A stretch of 64,000 nucleotides of DNA from Gnetum montanum (GCA_015680685.1 MNCI01029130.1:22058-86057), one strand, 5' to 3'; shown: positions 22,515 to 35,100, counted from the stretch's first letter. Numbers and translations are program-made. Notes: generated from the letters alone by a model not told the origin.

Positions 22515-25354
22515 TCAAATGGTCCTAGATGATGGTGGTTCCTGAGGCTTTGAGGGACCTTCACCGGCATCATGCACTGGTGGTGGTTGAAGTGGCCGTG
22601 GTTATCCTACTACTGCTCCAACTTTAGGTGAGAGGCGGAAAGCATCTAGTAGTGCTTTCATTTTCTTCTCCTTACTCCTAGGATCATGCACTATCCACAT
22701 AACTTTCCTAATGTGGGATGGAATGGGCACATCCCAAGGACACGAGATTGTTGGAAACAACTCTTTGGCATTGACAAACCATGTAGTGAATTGTTTGCAT
22801 TCAATGTCGAATGCCTTGATTATGTTCTTCAATTCCTAGTAGTCATTCATCCATCTAGTTAGATCCGTAGTGATAGATCATTAATCTGTGAAGTGCCCTT
22901 TAAGAACTTCAAGTTTAGCATTAATAGTCTTAAGCTTTTGCTTGGTGTCCTTGTGGTGTTTGAACTTGGCCTCATATAGTAGATACAACCTTGCCACTTA
23001 TTTTTCTAACTTTAATCATAGCTACCTGGTAGTTAGCATTACCTTGTTTGCATAATGGAGATTGGCCAACTCCATGTACTCTATCATCTCCTCGATTTGC
23101 AACTACTTCAAGTAGATCTCCACTTTGTTGTAGGCATCAATCCTATCAAAGATGAGCTACCACATCTCTCTTCATTGTTGGAGTTGTTGGAGGGCTTCAT
23201 TTATTTTTGCCTTTGTCATCTAAATTTTTTTTCATTCACTTATTTTTGCAAATTGACCTGGTCCTTGTAGTGATTGTTTACTTTCTAAAATTTTAAAGCT
23301 TCATTCTTCCAAGTGGTGATCTTGATGGTAGACTTTTATTGCAAGGTGTGTACCTCCATTGACAGATTGTAGTTTTCCATGACCAACTTCCTTAGGTTAG
23401 TGTTTACCCTAGCAAGTTGCTCTTTTTATTGATGAATGATTTCTTACATTTGATCTCTTTAAGTATCAACATTTCACAGGTGATAATTTTGTGTGGTCAA
23501 TGCTTCATTCTCCTGGTGCATTTGATTCAAGTCCTTTTTGATTGAGTGCATTTTATATTTTGCTATGAACTATTTAAAGATGGCCATCACTACCTCTTTC
23601 TTAGCCTTTTGAAATCATTCTTGAAGCTGTTTGATAGCTTCATCTCTTGTCACTACTGGACTGAGGATTACTTATTCTGCAAGTTGGGCATGAAGTTCGG
23701 CAACCTCCATGGGCAAGCATTGATTTTTCTCTTGGGCCATTTTTAGTTGCCCCTCTAAAATAATACATCTACCCCTTGCATTCAATAGCTTTGACTAGGT
23801 TGTAGTGATGTTCTCCGGAAGATCAAAGATGTTTGGAGTCGGTTGCCTAGTTCCTACTAGTCGTTCCAACAATTTTTCATGTTGAGCTACATCTAACTTT
23901 TGACTGACTATGCCTATGAATGTCTACACATCTTGTAGTGTAAATACATCTAGTACATACACTGTGAGTGCATTCAATGCTTTAGCTACATAGTCAACTA
24001 CCACTTCTACTATTATCTCCTACCCTTGATGCTATATCACTAAGATAGTTACTTCTTCACCTTCCTCCAACCTCACTGAGAAAGTGACAACATCCCCAAA
24101 GATTTTTGGGAATAGATGATGTGTTGTTAATGACAATGTCACCTCTCAAGAACTAGGATCCAACCTCGAAGGTAGCTACATTATTTGGGTAGAGAAAATG
24201 GGACCACCTCTCTCCATTTGGCTAACTTTTTGGGCCACTTTGTTAAGACGTCTTATCACTAGCTGATACATAGATGGATCTATCCCACTCATTACCGCAT
24301 GTTGCTCTTGTTCACTCAAGAGCTATTATTGGATTTTTTGCAGATATTCAATGGTTGCACAAGCCTCTAGTGTTGTTTCTTGAGTGGGTGGTGGTGGTGG
24401 TAGCTCCTCTTCTTGGGTTGTTGCTAGCTTTTTATCCTTTATGATTTCTACCCATGAGGCCAATGGAACATGCCTAAGAGTATCATTAGAGTAGCAAATA
24501 ATGTCTATCCTTTTGCAAAGTTTTCTAATGAGACACAGAAAGGGTAGGATCTTCCTTCCATGTTCATTTTCTTTAAAATGTTTTTCAATCTCCAAGTATA
24601 GCAATTTTGGAATGTTAATGAGAAACTTCTAACTTACTGGGGTGCATGCTCAGGTGGAGAAAGTAGTCACCTTACTCAGCCTCACCATTGGATTGAGGTG
24701 CTAGGTCACAATCTTGAAACAAATCCACTCTATTGGTGTGAGCAGATCATACTCCTTATGATCAATCCCATAGCATTGTTGGGTCCACTCCCTCTTGGCC
24801 TCAAGGTCTTCTTTTATAGATAATTTAGCCAACTATGTTTGTATATCAGGTAACCCAAGTGCTTATTCAATGGCTTCTACTAAATAGGACACTTGAATGT
24901 CCTTAATCTTAACAATGGATCCCAACCTTTGGCTACTCTAGAAGAGATAGGTTTCTCTCATGTACCATTCCCCACTGGATGTGATGACTAGCCACATGGG
25001 AGAGGTTTGCAGTTTTGTTTTGACATCCTTTGGGGCTTTCTCCAAAAATGGCTTGAAGTTGATCTCTTGAAAAATTAATCTTTGAATGTCTTGAGACCAA
25101 ATTATGTCTAGGTAGGCTTGAGTCAACGTGACCTCAAGCCTTGGCATGGGTCTAGGCACCTCTCCTTTTTGTGATTGTTTGTTTGGCACTTTTTCCTCTA
25201 GAATTTGTTAAATAGATTCCAGTTTGGGCTCCTCTCAAAGAGGTCCCATTGGTAGTTCTTGGCCTTGTTCTTGTTGGCCCCTTCTAGCTCTGGGTCATTT
25301 TTCCCATGGTTGTGAGTGTTCTTCTTCATGCAGATGTTTTTGTTTGGGTGTCAT
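22515..25354 (-). pseudogene. Extra ORF of element B after integrase, coiled-coil protein
   Basis: The likely start is the ATG complementary to 25352-25354 and the likely end a TGA at 22515-22517, for a protein of roughly 945 residues before decay. In order: a charged N-terminus; a globular part with MWLVITSSGEWYMRETYLF (about 24940-25000) and ILPFLCLIRKLCKRIDIICY (about 24490-24550); a proline run (EELPPPPPTQ, about 24400); long E/K/Q-rich coiled-coil segments (about 24000-22900); and a basic, proline-rich end. It follows integrase on the same strand, the place of env-like genes in Athila elements, but no signal peptide or transmembrane helix is evident. Homologous pieces occur in C and at 5690-8060. 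Function unknown. Confidence 0.72.
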
Positions 25355-27489
25355 CTATAATCACAATAAAACTATGAATTAGAAATTACTATGTAACCTT
25401 AAAATAATTGGGATACCTTAACTCTTGAGGATAGTTATACTTGGCTAAGTTGTGATTATGGCTGATTTAATTAATCCAATTATTATTTATTTTATGTGTT
25501 ATTATGAATAATTCATCCTAGAGGTTGTTTGAAGGGTTAACTTGGGAAAAAGTTGATATTTATATATGGTTAAGGTTATTAACCATTTGGGGGAGTTAGG
25601 AAAATTTTCAAAAAATCTTATCAATTTTTCATCAGAAACCTTAAGGTTTATGGCCCCCATGATAAAGATCTTACCTCTAGTAAGTGTAGGATTGAAAAAT
25701 AGAATAATTTGGACAAATGGTTGGGAAGTTATAAGCTCTGGAAGGTTTTGGGCTTTGAAAAATTGTAAAAATTCCCCGTGTGTTATGAGCAATTTGCAAA
25801 AACTTCCAAAGTATCCAACAATATATATAGGATCTAAGCACTATTTCAACGAGGCCTAGTCGACGAGGCCTCATCGACATAGTCAACGACCATCATTAAC
25901 TTGGTCAAACATTTAAAATACAAAGAATTTTTAGTAGAATTTAGGGTCAAATGAAAGCTTAGAAGACCAACAATAGTATGAAAACATGAGAAGAGGTTGT
26001 TGAAGTTCATAAATTTTGGAAAAAGGAGAAAAATTGATTTACTGGATGAATGAAATGAAAGATCAAGGAGTACTAAGTGGTTTATGCAATGGAAAATGCG
26101 AGATATAGGATTGTAGCGATGCCAAAGATAAGGAACCTTAACTAATCAAGCTAAGAGCTATGCAAGTGGATCCTTCCCATAGTAGGCTCATGTCCTTTTT
26201 GTCCTTGCATAATCTCAACTAATAAGTCTATGGATCTGATAGTTGATTTAATGATCATGATAAGTTAAGGACCAACCCGAAACAATCCACTCAAGAATCC
26301 CAACACATCAGACTAAGACATAGAGCATAATGTAGAATCCAATAGTGAGGTGAGTTACAACAGCATGGATGGATGATAGAGAATGTGGAATAGAGTTCCA
26401 AATTTAGGTCATAAGAATTATCTTGTGGAATTTGTGGTTAAAATGACCTAAGAAGTTCCATCCATAGTTTAGACCAAAACCATATGCTTTCAGTGACTTT
26501 GCATCACCACTCTAAGACTAATCCACCCACTCAAGACACAAGAGTGCTTCCACAAAACAACCATTATTCCACAAGGATAAGAAAAGAGAAGTAGGAAGTG
26601 AGAGAGAGGGCCTTAGTTAGAGGAGACCTTCAAGTATAGGCGCATGCTATTTGAGTTACATAACTAGTGCTTGTAGCCTAATTACTTGTCCAAAGGGTGT
26701 GCTTTAAATTCCCATTATTTTTTTTCTATTTTTGTTTTGTTTTGTTTTTTTTTTGAAATGGGAACCACACCATGTAAGGACTTATTCATGTTAAAGGGGT
26801 GTGCTTTGAATTTCCATTGTTTTTATTTTTTTTTTGAAATGGGAACCACATCATGAAATGACTTATTTGTCTTCCTATTATTGGATGGTGTGGAACAGTA
26901 AGAACTTTGTGAAAAATACTCAAGCACTTAAGCAAGAAGAACAAGACAAAGAGTATTGAGTTCCCTTGAAGTCACACGCTTTACAAGCCTTTGAACCCTT
27001 TCTAATTCTTGAACTACCAAGGTCACCGATTGATTAAAATTTTCTTTACCGGAAAGAGACCTTAAATTCGTAGAATAAGGAAAACCATAGAGTTCATTGA
27101 ATGGGTGGATGATGTGGACTCATTGCCTGTTCCATGAAAAATAAACCATGTCAAAGTCATCAGACATTAGAATTCAAAAATAGAATCCAGACATCGACAA
27201 TCACACATCAAGCATAAGCCATCATTAGTAAATAGCAATAACAACACTATGTCCTATGATAATAAAGAAAATTTATTAGAAAAAATGAGAAAATACCACT
27301 CTTAAACAAAATAAAGCAAAAAATATATAAGAAAGTGTAAAATAATCAAGAAATTTTAAAGGTACTAAAGATGGTGTAAATTCTGAAAAATTTGAAAATA
27401 AAAAATTTGTAAAATCAAAAATGTGAAAAATAAAAAGGTAGAAAAATAAAGAAGCCAAGGTAATGGTTAGCACATATGGCCATCTCCCC
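25355..27489 (-). other. Non-coding spacer of element B between integrase and extra ORF
   Basis: AT-rich, aligned with the C spacers, with no conserved frame. It includes a local duplication at 26696-26880. The length, about 2.1 kb, would fit a leader or intron for expressing the downstream ORF, but no splice sites are demonstrated. Confidence 0.5.
26696..26880. repeat. Tandem duplication with T tracts
   Basis: The sequence from GGTGTGCTTTAAATTCCCATT through TTTGAAATGGGAACCACACCATG is repeated from about 26798 (GGTGTGCTTTGAATTTCCATT, then GAAATGGGAACCACATCATG). Element C has a single copy, so the duplication occurred in B or its lineage. Confidence 0.75.
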
Positions 27490-28640
27490 CACAACTGAGT
27501 TTGAAGGAGGAGATCTAAAAAAGAGAATGTTGTTGTCCATTTGTTGAGGTGATATTTACATTGGCCTATCTTGGTTCTAGAAAAGGTTTGACTTGTTGGA
27601 TGTTGGTCAACAACTTTTTATTTGGGTTGTCAAGTTTGTAAATCAACATGGCCCCATAAGGAAAGGTTTGATCAATTATATAGGGTTGCTCCAAAAATGT
27701 TTGAAATTTTATCTTTTGGGGCACATGTGTGGGGTTCTAGTAAAGAACCTTATCTCCTGGTTGAAGTTTTACTTTCTTGATTCTAAGGTCATGATGTTGC
27801 TTGCTAAATGCCTTGTTCACCTCATTCAAGGGATAGGGCCACTAAGTGATTTTCATCTAGCATGTTCAGATTGATTAATCTTTCCTTCTGTGGTAGACTT
27901 AGGTCAAGGTTTAGATCATAGACCATTGAGAGTGTATAGAGCTTAGATTGGATTGGGAGCATTGGAAATTTTCCATACACTAAGTTGTAGGGATAATAGT
28001 CAACATGAAGTTTTCAAGTCAAACAATAATCCTAGAGAGCATCGTTATGCTTTGTACTTCGATCCTTCCTATACTTGCTAATGGTTCATGTTAGCATTTT
28101 TGTAATCTCCTAGTTGCTTACCTTTGCTTGACCATTGGCTTGGGGGTGGTAAGGTGTTGTTAATTTATGTTCTACCCCCAAGTGTTACATCAATTTTTTA
28201 AAGATGGCACATGTGAAGTGAGTTTCATTATAAGAAATTAGTGAACGTGGCATCCCAAACCTATTCACAATATTTTGTTGTATAAATTTGGTAGCAATGG
28301 ATGATGTACAATCAGTAACGGAAATTGCTTCTACCCATTTTGTATAGTAGATAACTACTACTATAATATACACCTCCCCATTAAACATGGATGTGATGGG
28401 ACCCATGAAGTCAATGCCCCATATGTTAAAAGGTCCTAGTGGTGGAATCCACTCTTGAGGACCTCCCATGCAAGTGATCATCCCCCCATCATGTTGATAA
28501 TGTTCAAAAGACTTGATGAACTGCTGGGCATTCCTAAAGATTGTATGCTAATAGTATCTTGCCATTAGGATTTTTATGGCCATGCATCTTCCTACATAGT
28601 GGCCTCCACAAGACCCTTTGTGAGCATCTTAGAGAATGCA
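27490..28640 (-). pseudogene. Integrase of element B
   Basis: The N-terminal zinc-binding region is seen near 28640-28500 (AHKGSCGGHYVGR, then FEHYQHDGG, where the usual CxxC is lost). The core is best preserved at 28185-28481: FNIWGIDFMGP keeps the first catalytic Asp, YTKWVEAI follows, and LISYNETHF has Tyr in place of the second catalytic Asp. The C-terminal domain ends near 27490. It would have inserted element DNA into chromosomes; this copy is inactive. Confidence 0.9.
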
Positions 28641-28769
28641 TAGTTGATCTTCATCAGGGACATACCAACAAATTAGGCCATTGGCACACACCTTGTAAAG
28701 ATGTTTGTTGAACTTCATGAAGTATTTAGCCCAATGAAGAAATTGTTGTTTCTTCTTAAAATCCAAGTC

Positions 28770-30130
28770 TTATGGCATCTCTTGAGTGACAAGATATGTG
28801 AGGATGCCATTATACCATATTGCTTTTTCAGGAATTTGTTTATTTATTGCTCTAGTAAAGAGGAGTTCATCTAGAAACTGATTAAAGAGTGAGCTCTCCT
28901 CCTCTTTGTTATCCCATCTTAAATAAGAGAGGTGGTTAGTGACCACATTCTTAGTTCCTTTTTGATATACCATAATGAGATCAATTTTTTGCAAGATCAC
29001 AAGTCATCGTATGACATGAGGGCTCACCATTGGCTTATTTATGAGGAAGCAAATTACACTGTGGTCCATATGCACAAATACTTTGTAACCTAGCACATAA
29101 TGTCTAAACTTTTCTAGTGAATACATCATTGCCATTAATTCTTTCTCCATGGTGGTGTAATTTAACTGTGCCCCCACAATGCTTCGACTCGTGTAGTGGA
29201 TGTAATATGGACATTTCTTATCATCCATCTATGTGAGTACAACTCCCAAAGCATAGTTAGATGCGTTTGTCATGATATGGAATGGTTTGAACTAATTTGG
29301 TGCTTGTATGATTGGTGTTTCTATGAGTTTCTCTTTTAATTTTTGGAATGTGTGTTCACATTCCTTGGTCCAAATGAAAGGTGCATCTTTCTTTGTAAGG
29401 TCTACCAATAGCTTTGCAATCTTACAGAAATTCTCAATAAATCATCGATAGTAACGAGTGTGTCCAAGGAATGACTGAACATATTTAATGGTCTTTGGTT
29501 GATGTGTTATTCCTTAGATGATCCTTATCTTTTTTGGGTCTTCCTCAATCCCTTTTTGGAAAATTCAGTGCCCTAGCATAATGAATTCTTGGACCATGAG
29601 ATGATTCTTTTGCCAGTTGAGCCATAGGTTTGTCTTTACACATCTCTCAATACTTGCTCAAGTCGGTCCAAGGCCTGCTCAAAGGTACCTCCATAGGTGG
29701 AGAAGTAATTCATGAAGACTTCAACACCACTACTGATTTGCTATTGAATGATATTAAGGACCAAGCATTGAAATCTTGCAAGGGCATTTCATAAGCCAAA
29801 TGACATTTTACAATATGCAAAGTCCCCCAGGGACTCATGAATGTTGTCTTGGCCTGATCTTTGGGTGTAATTTGAATTTGGTTAGAGCCACTATAATCAT
29901 CCAAAAAGCTATAATAACAATTCCTAGATGTGGTATCTAGTATTTAATCCACAAATGGTAAAGGAATGTGATCCTTAAATGTTTTCATATTTAACAACCT
30001 AAAGTCGATGTAGACCCACCATTTTTCATCCTTCTTTGGCATTGTTATGAGTGGGCTAACCCACTCACTACTCATGGTTGGATAAATGAACCCCACCTTG
30101 AGGAGTTGCTTTATCTCCTCCTTGAAAATT
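28770..30130 (-). pseudogene. Reverse transcriptase and RNase H of element B
   Basis: RT begins near 30130-30080; the segment SSEWVSPLITMPKKDEKW lies near 30030-30080 and LDDYSGSNQIQITPKDQ near 29850-29900. The catalytic box at 29705-29716 reads FMNY instead of FMDD, so both Asp are lost. RNase H at 29228-28770 is better kept: YIHYTSRSIVGAQLNYTTME, EKELMAMMYSLEKFRHYVLG and HMDHSVI, then GTKNVVTNHLSYL in place of the usual VADHLSRL. Together these convert element RNA into DNA in the cytoplasmic particle. Confidence 0.9.
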
Positions 30131-30689
30131 TTCTTTAATTTTGGCTTTAGCCACCTTTGTGGCTACCTTCTAGGCTTCATGGCTAGCTTAGTGTAGATGT
30201 GATGTTAGCATATCCTTAGATTGATTCTTATTAACTCTGGATATAACCAAGCAAAGGTTGTTGACCATTTATTCATCACTTTCAACAACTTTTCTTTCTA
30301 CTCAGGAGCAACTTTGGCATTAATGATGACCAATTTATCATTCTTTAAAAATGCATACTCCATACTGGCTGGTAAAGTTTTTAGTTCTAAGGGCTCTTAC
30401 TTGAAGTGATCAGGGATTTCCAACTCTCCCCAATAGGTATCATCATCTTCATTAGAGAGTTGGAAATGAACTTGTTTAATTTTGTTCATGTCTTCAACAT
30501 ATGCACATGATAGGCTCTTAGTTGGTTGCATTCATATTCTACTGCTATCTGAATCTGCTATTAGCCATTGGGTGCCCTTCTACTTTGTGGCTACTACATA
30601 CAAACATCTTTGAATATTGATCTCTTGTGCACACTGATTGCATGCCTTAATGTATGTGTCCTTTATTGACCAAATCTTTTTCATGTAAT

Positions 30690-31110
30690 TGCACCCATTA
30701 TCGCTATAGATGGTGCATGGGATATGCTTCTTCTCAACCTTTTTCTAAATCATTTTCCTTAGATATTTTGAGAGATATGTCCTGTATACCCATTTGTGTG
30801 TTGATCATGCTTAACCAAGCCCTTCCCATGATGATGGGGAAGTCACTTTGAAGTTGTCCACCTCGATTACTAGAAAATCAGCAAGATAGGACCACCCACA
30901 AACTCTAGTTACAATGTCCTCCCAAAGGGACAGTAATTGACTAATCTACTAATTCTAGAAAAATTTTGCTCTTCTTAAGAGATGGTAGGTTCCAGGCCTT
31001 ATCCATATCATGGGAGATGAGGTTAGCTCCAAAACCAGAATGAAGAGGATCCTTGCATGACTCTTGTCCAACAATCTATAGATAGACAAGTAGACTTCCT
31101 ATATTAGATC
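30690..31110 (-). pseudogene. Aspartic protease of element B
   Basis: The active site at 31031-31042 reads HSGF where A has DSGS, so the catalytic Asp is lost. GANLISHDMDKAWNLPSLKK follows, with FLVIEVDN and FPIIMGRAWLS further on. The flanking segments match A and C. In an active element it would process Gag-Pol. Confidence 0.82.
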
Positions 31111-33617
31111 TTTTTATTGGAAGATTTCTAGCCTTGATCTAGTTAGAAATAGCATGAGTTAGCATTACAGTGTGGATCCTAGGCGACACTTGGTTTGATG
31201 GGAACTCAAAGGTATTTGATGCAGAGGATGAGGATGATGGAGATGTAGGATGATCAACTGGAGTAGGTTGTGAGTGCTAGAGAGGACTGCTGGGCTAGAA
31301 GAAAGGTTGTTTCCTTGATCGATTATTTGGACCACTTAATTGAAAAATTAGTTGTGAGTGTACAACCCTTGTTTCATTTCATTATTATAGTTGTGAAGGA
31401 ATCTCACCCTACATAGATGAAGTAGGAGGTAATTGGGTTGAAGGTGGAGGTGTAGGAGTAGAGGGATGTGAAGGATGTTAAGGATATAAATATGGATTTT
31501 CCCCTTAAGTAGATGGTGAATGTGCTCGGTAGTACTCTAGAGGATAATAGTGATGTTGGAATGATGCATGAATTGCAAAACTTCAAGGGGAGATAGGTTG
31601 CTGAACATAGTACCCATATGGATTTGGTTGCCTATAAGGGTACTAATGCCTTAGTAGTGGTATTCCCCATGATTGTGGTTGATACCAATATTGGTACTAT
31701 TCATAAGGTTGTGGAGGAGTTCCACTTGGGTAGTAAGCTTGTTGCTATTGGTGGAACTACCTTGGACTACCTTGAGGGTAAGGTAATCATCTTGGATCTT
31801 GCCTATGTGCTAGTGAGGATTTAATGCATACACTCTAGATTCTTCTAAGTGTGACACCATAGGGCAACATCCCTTTGGATGTTCATATTGACATATGTCA
31901 CATTTAGTTTTATCATCATAGTTAGACTCCACAACTTCTTCTACTACAATAGCTTTGCCCTTACCTTTTTAGTAGGCACGTTCATCTTCTTTTCGCCTCC
32001 TATAATTATGATCACTATTTTGCTCTTTGGATTTTTTAGCAATCTTCAAAGTGGTTTAAAAGTTTTCATCCAAATAGTCCCATAACTTTTCAACCTTGGC
32101 TAAAATATCAGAAATAGATTTTTGGATGGGCAAGGTCTTTTTGTTCACCACTTCATCAAGTGGTGACTCCTCCTTGTTAGAAAATTGGACCTCTCATGTT
32201 TTAATGGAAGGGTTTCTATTATACTCTTCAACGCTTTTCCTTTTTCATGGCTCATCTTTTTTTTTCTATTTTCTCAATTAACCTTTGGAACTGATGAGCT
32301 CTTATCTTAGACAACCTTCCTTGGGCATACACCCCAAGGGTTCTTCTTGTTTATGCTCTAAGCCCATCTATGATGTGGCAAAGTTGTTCCCTTTAAAAAT
32401 AACCATGGCTAGGGCTTTGGTATAGGAGTAAATAGTATTGGCCCATGGTGGCATCCAAGGGTTTATGTACTCCTTGTTTCAAGCCTTGGATTTGTCTTCT
32501 TAAATTAGATACTATGGAGTACATCTAGTATTTTTCATTGAATAGTTCTAACATAGTACTCCATTTGTGGATAGATGCTAGCTCTAAGAACCAATATTAA
32601 CTTTTAGCTTTCTTAATGAGTATCCTTGGGAAAAGATTGAGTTTTTGCCACTCATTCTCTATGTTCTGTAAGGCACAAGCATCTTGAAAATCTTGTAGAT
32701 GTGTTTGGGGATTAAAATTGTATACCCCTTCAAATCTTGAAATATTGTTCATATTTAGACAATTGATCCAACTATCCTTCATATGCTTGGTCAGGATTTT
32801 AATTGCCTTTACAATATTGAGCATACTTTGAGTTTCCAATAGAGGTCCATCATCATTACTACATCAAATGATGGTTTTGGCCACCCCTTCGATTTTGGTG
32901 GCCTTCATGAGCATTGTTATTTCGTTGATCACCTTCATCATGGTTATTTCAACAATAGCTACCATGAGAACCATCAGATGAAGCGAAATATTCAAAATTG
33001 GATGAAGAGGATGAAGAGAAAGGTGGAGTGCCACCACCACCACTCTTACACTTATTATGATCACCGTCCTTAGATTCCTTATTATTGCGATGTTTACCCG
33101 AGTTCCTACCTTGGCTCTCATTCTTTCTTGAACTTAATTTTTGAATAGTGGATTGTAGGGTTAGGTTCACACCCTTTCCATTAGTAGGAGGGGTTGGATA
33201 ATCTTCATGTTGAGAACCTTCCAAGGGAGCATCCTCATTATCCTCTTGATCTAGTAGGAATAAGGGGTTATTGTAATGTTTTTCGTTTGTAGCTTCATGG
33301 AGTTTCTCCTAGTGTTGATCTTGTTTACATTGTGTTTCAGTGGAATAGTAGTTTTGAGTGTCATATCCATCCACAATGTATTCTTCATGAAGATTTGATA
33401 TGCCCAACTTCTTAAGGGTTTTGAATAGCATCCTAAGCAAAGATCTATCGGGGGGCAAGACAACATTGCCCTCCATGTCACATCATCACATCTATTCATC
33501 CTGATGTAGGATGAAGATGAAATTTAACACAAACTCATTTGGATGAGTGTATACCATCTTACATTCTTATGGGACTAGTGGTATGGTATCTTCATGCTTG
33601 TGAGAAGAAAAAGACAT
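31111..33617 (-). pseudogene. Gag of element B
   Basis: The start is the ATG complementary to 33615-33617 (MSFSSHKHED). A Ser/Gly/Asn-rich region spans 32949-33224. The capsid core is seen at 32597-32839, with ISRFEGVYNFNPQTHLQDFQ and LFPRILIKKA of the Retrotrans_gag type. A zinc knuckle lies at 31861-31902 (CDICQYEHPKGCCP). A Pro/His/Leu-rich tail leads to the protease. Several stops and frame shifts break the frame. The length is about 830 codons, larger than typical gag because of the low-complexity regions. Confidence 0.85.
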
Positions 33618-33752
33618 TTTGCAAAACAAAATGAAATTATCATTGTACTTTTATAATTCTATGTATAGTGGGAATGATATTGACCTTGAGGTTGGTACAA
33701 TGATATAATGGTATTTACTTAGACCTAAATAGTGCACATTCCACAAACAAAG

Positions 33753-33770
33753 TCCCTAGCAATAGCTTTA
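33753..33770 (-). other. Primer-binding site of element B, decayed
   Basis: The + strand reads TCCCTAGCAATAGCTTTA where the intact site would be TCCCCGGCAACGGCGCCA. All three CpG pairs of the intact site are mutated, mostly by transition. It is one base from the LTR end at 33772. Confidence 0.85.
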
Positions 33771-33771
33771 A

Positions 33772-34712
33772 TGATGAGTGGTAAGGTACCCCTACGTCCA
33801 ACCATACTAATCACAAAGCATTCATATGCGATTTGGTCAAATTTTGTAGACCTTATTATTTTCAGTGCACTAGCCCTTTAGGAAGTTAACCTAGCCTTAA
33901 GGTCAATCATTGTCTTTCTAATTACACTTGTGACATTCGTTGGTATGGTTAAGTGTAATTGAGGCATTTGATTTTTATCATTTTTATGTTTTATAATTAA
34001 ATTCTTGAATTGTAGATAAAAAAGGATTTGATTAACTAATCTAAATTAACTAATTTACTAACATTTAACTAGTCCTAACATAAGCATTTGATCCTACTTT
34101 TTGTACACATCCTCAACCCATGTATCCACTGCTAAGTGACCAAGCACTACTTTACTAGGCATACCAAGTGATCACTATTAGGATTACCAAGTAAATACGT
34201 GTAACGCTTGAAGTGGTTGTACTTATGTAATCTATCCAGCTTAATTGATTCATTAATGTAATAATTGAAAAATATTCAATAACTAATGGAGAATATTTAA
34301 TAAATAATTAAAAACATTAAATGCATAAATAAAATAGCTAGTTTATCCAAAGTGCTACAAGGTTTATCAGAAAGCTTGTCTTTATTGCCACACACACTAT
34401 CATGTGTAGGTACAACAATGCTCGAATAAAGGTCCATACACTCAATGACTCTTACTATGGGCAGTCGAGGAAACATTCTAACTCTCAAATGGAAAAAATG
34501 CAAGAGCTCCGTTGCAACTACAATTTACTTATGCCATAAATGTAGCTACAAGCACGTATTTATAGCCAAAAATCAAGAAAATCAACACTGCATTAATGGG
34601 GGCTCATTGACACATGGTAAGATGCATCAACTAGGCTTCGTTGACAAGGCATAGTCGATGAGGCTACATTGATGAGTCCTCATTGATGTAGCCAACTTAA
34701 CATAACTCATCA
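33772..34712 (-). repeat. Element B 5' LTR
   Basis: 941 bases from TGATGAGTGG (33772) to AACTCATCA (34712), homologous to 21371-22274. The primer site lies at its left, so in - orientation this is the 5' LTR. Confidence 0.93.
34557..34565 (-). promoter_or_regulatory. TATA box of element B 5' LTR
   Basis: CTATAAATA on the - strand at the position conserved in all LTRs of the family; the former promoter of the element's RNA. Confidence 0.6.
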
Positions 34713-34717
34713 ACAAT
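34713..34717. other. Target-site duplication of element B, right
   Basis: ACAAT; compare ACCGT at 21366-21370. Element C sequence continues with GGTTACAATATC, which corresponds to the protease region of B near 30905. Confidence 0.45.
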
Positions 34718-35100
34718 GGTTACAATATCTTTTGCCAGTCCTAATGGAATAGTAATGGACTTGTCTACCAATTCTAAATGGATGTTGCTCTTATTAAGAG
34801 GAGGCAAGTTTCAAGCATTATACATTTCATGAGAAATTAGATTAACTCTAGAACATGTCAAGAAGATCCTTTCATGGCTCATTCCCAAAAATTTGTAAAT
34901 AGATAAGATGACTTCTAGGATCAGATCTTTTCCTAGGAAGGTTTCCAATCTTTATCCAATCAGATACAACATGGGTTAACATAACTATGTGGATCTTGGG
35001 AGGCATTTGATTTGAAGGGCTCTTGAAAGAAATGGATGCAAAGGATGAAGGAGATATAGGGAGAGTAGCCACATAAGTAGGTGAGGGTCTAGTGGCCTAT
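34718..35100 (-). pseudogene. Protease of element C, N-terminal half
   Basis: On the - strand VMLTHVVSDWIKIGNLPRK and YLQIFGNEP match IMLTHTVVNSIKVGHLPRK and SLQIVGNAS in A, followed by the remains of the active-site loop (DLLD). The frame is cut at 34713 by element B and resumes at 21370. Confidence 0.82.

Larger units (their letters stand above)
21371..34712 (-). mobile_element. Element B, Athila-like Ty3/gypsy retrotransposon
   Basis: A complete but dead element of 13,342 bases on the - strand, nested in the protease of element C. From its 5' end: LTR 33772-34712, PBS 33753-33770, gag from 33617, protease near 31040, RT-RNase H 28770-30130, integrase 27490-28640, spacer, coiled-coil ORF 22515-25354, polypurine tract 22275-22286, LTR 21371-22274. 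Both ends have TGATGAGT/ACTCATCA inverted termini. Every gene has stops and catalytic losses. Confidence 0.92.
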
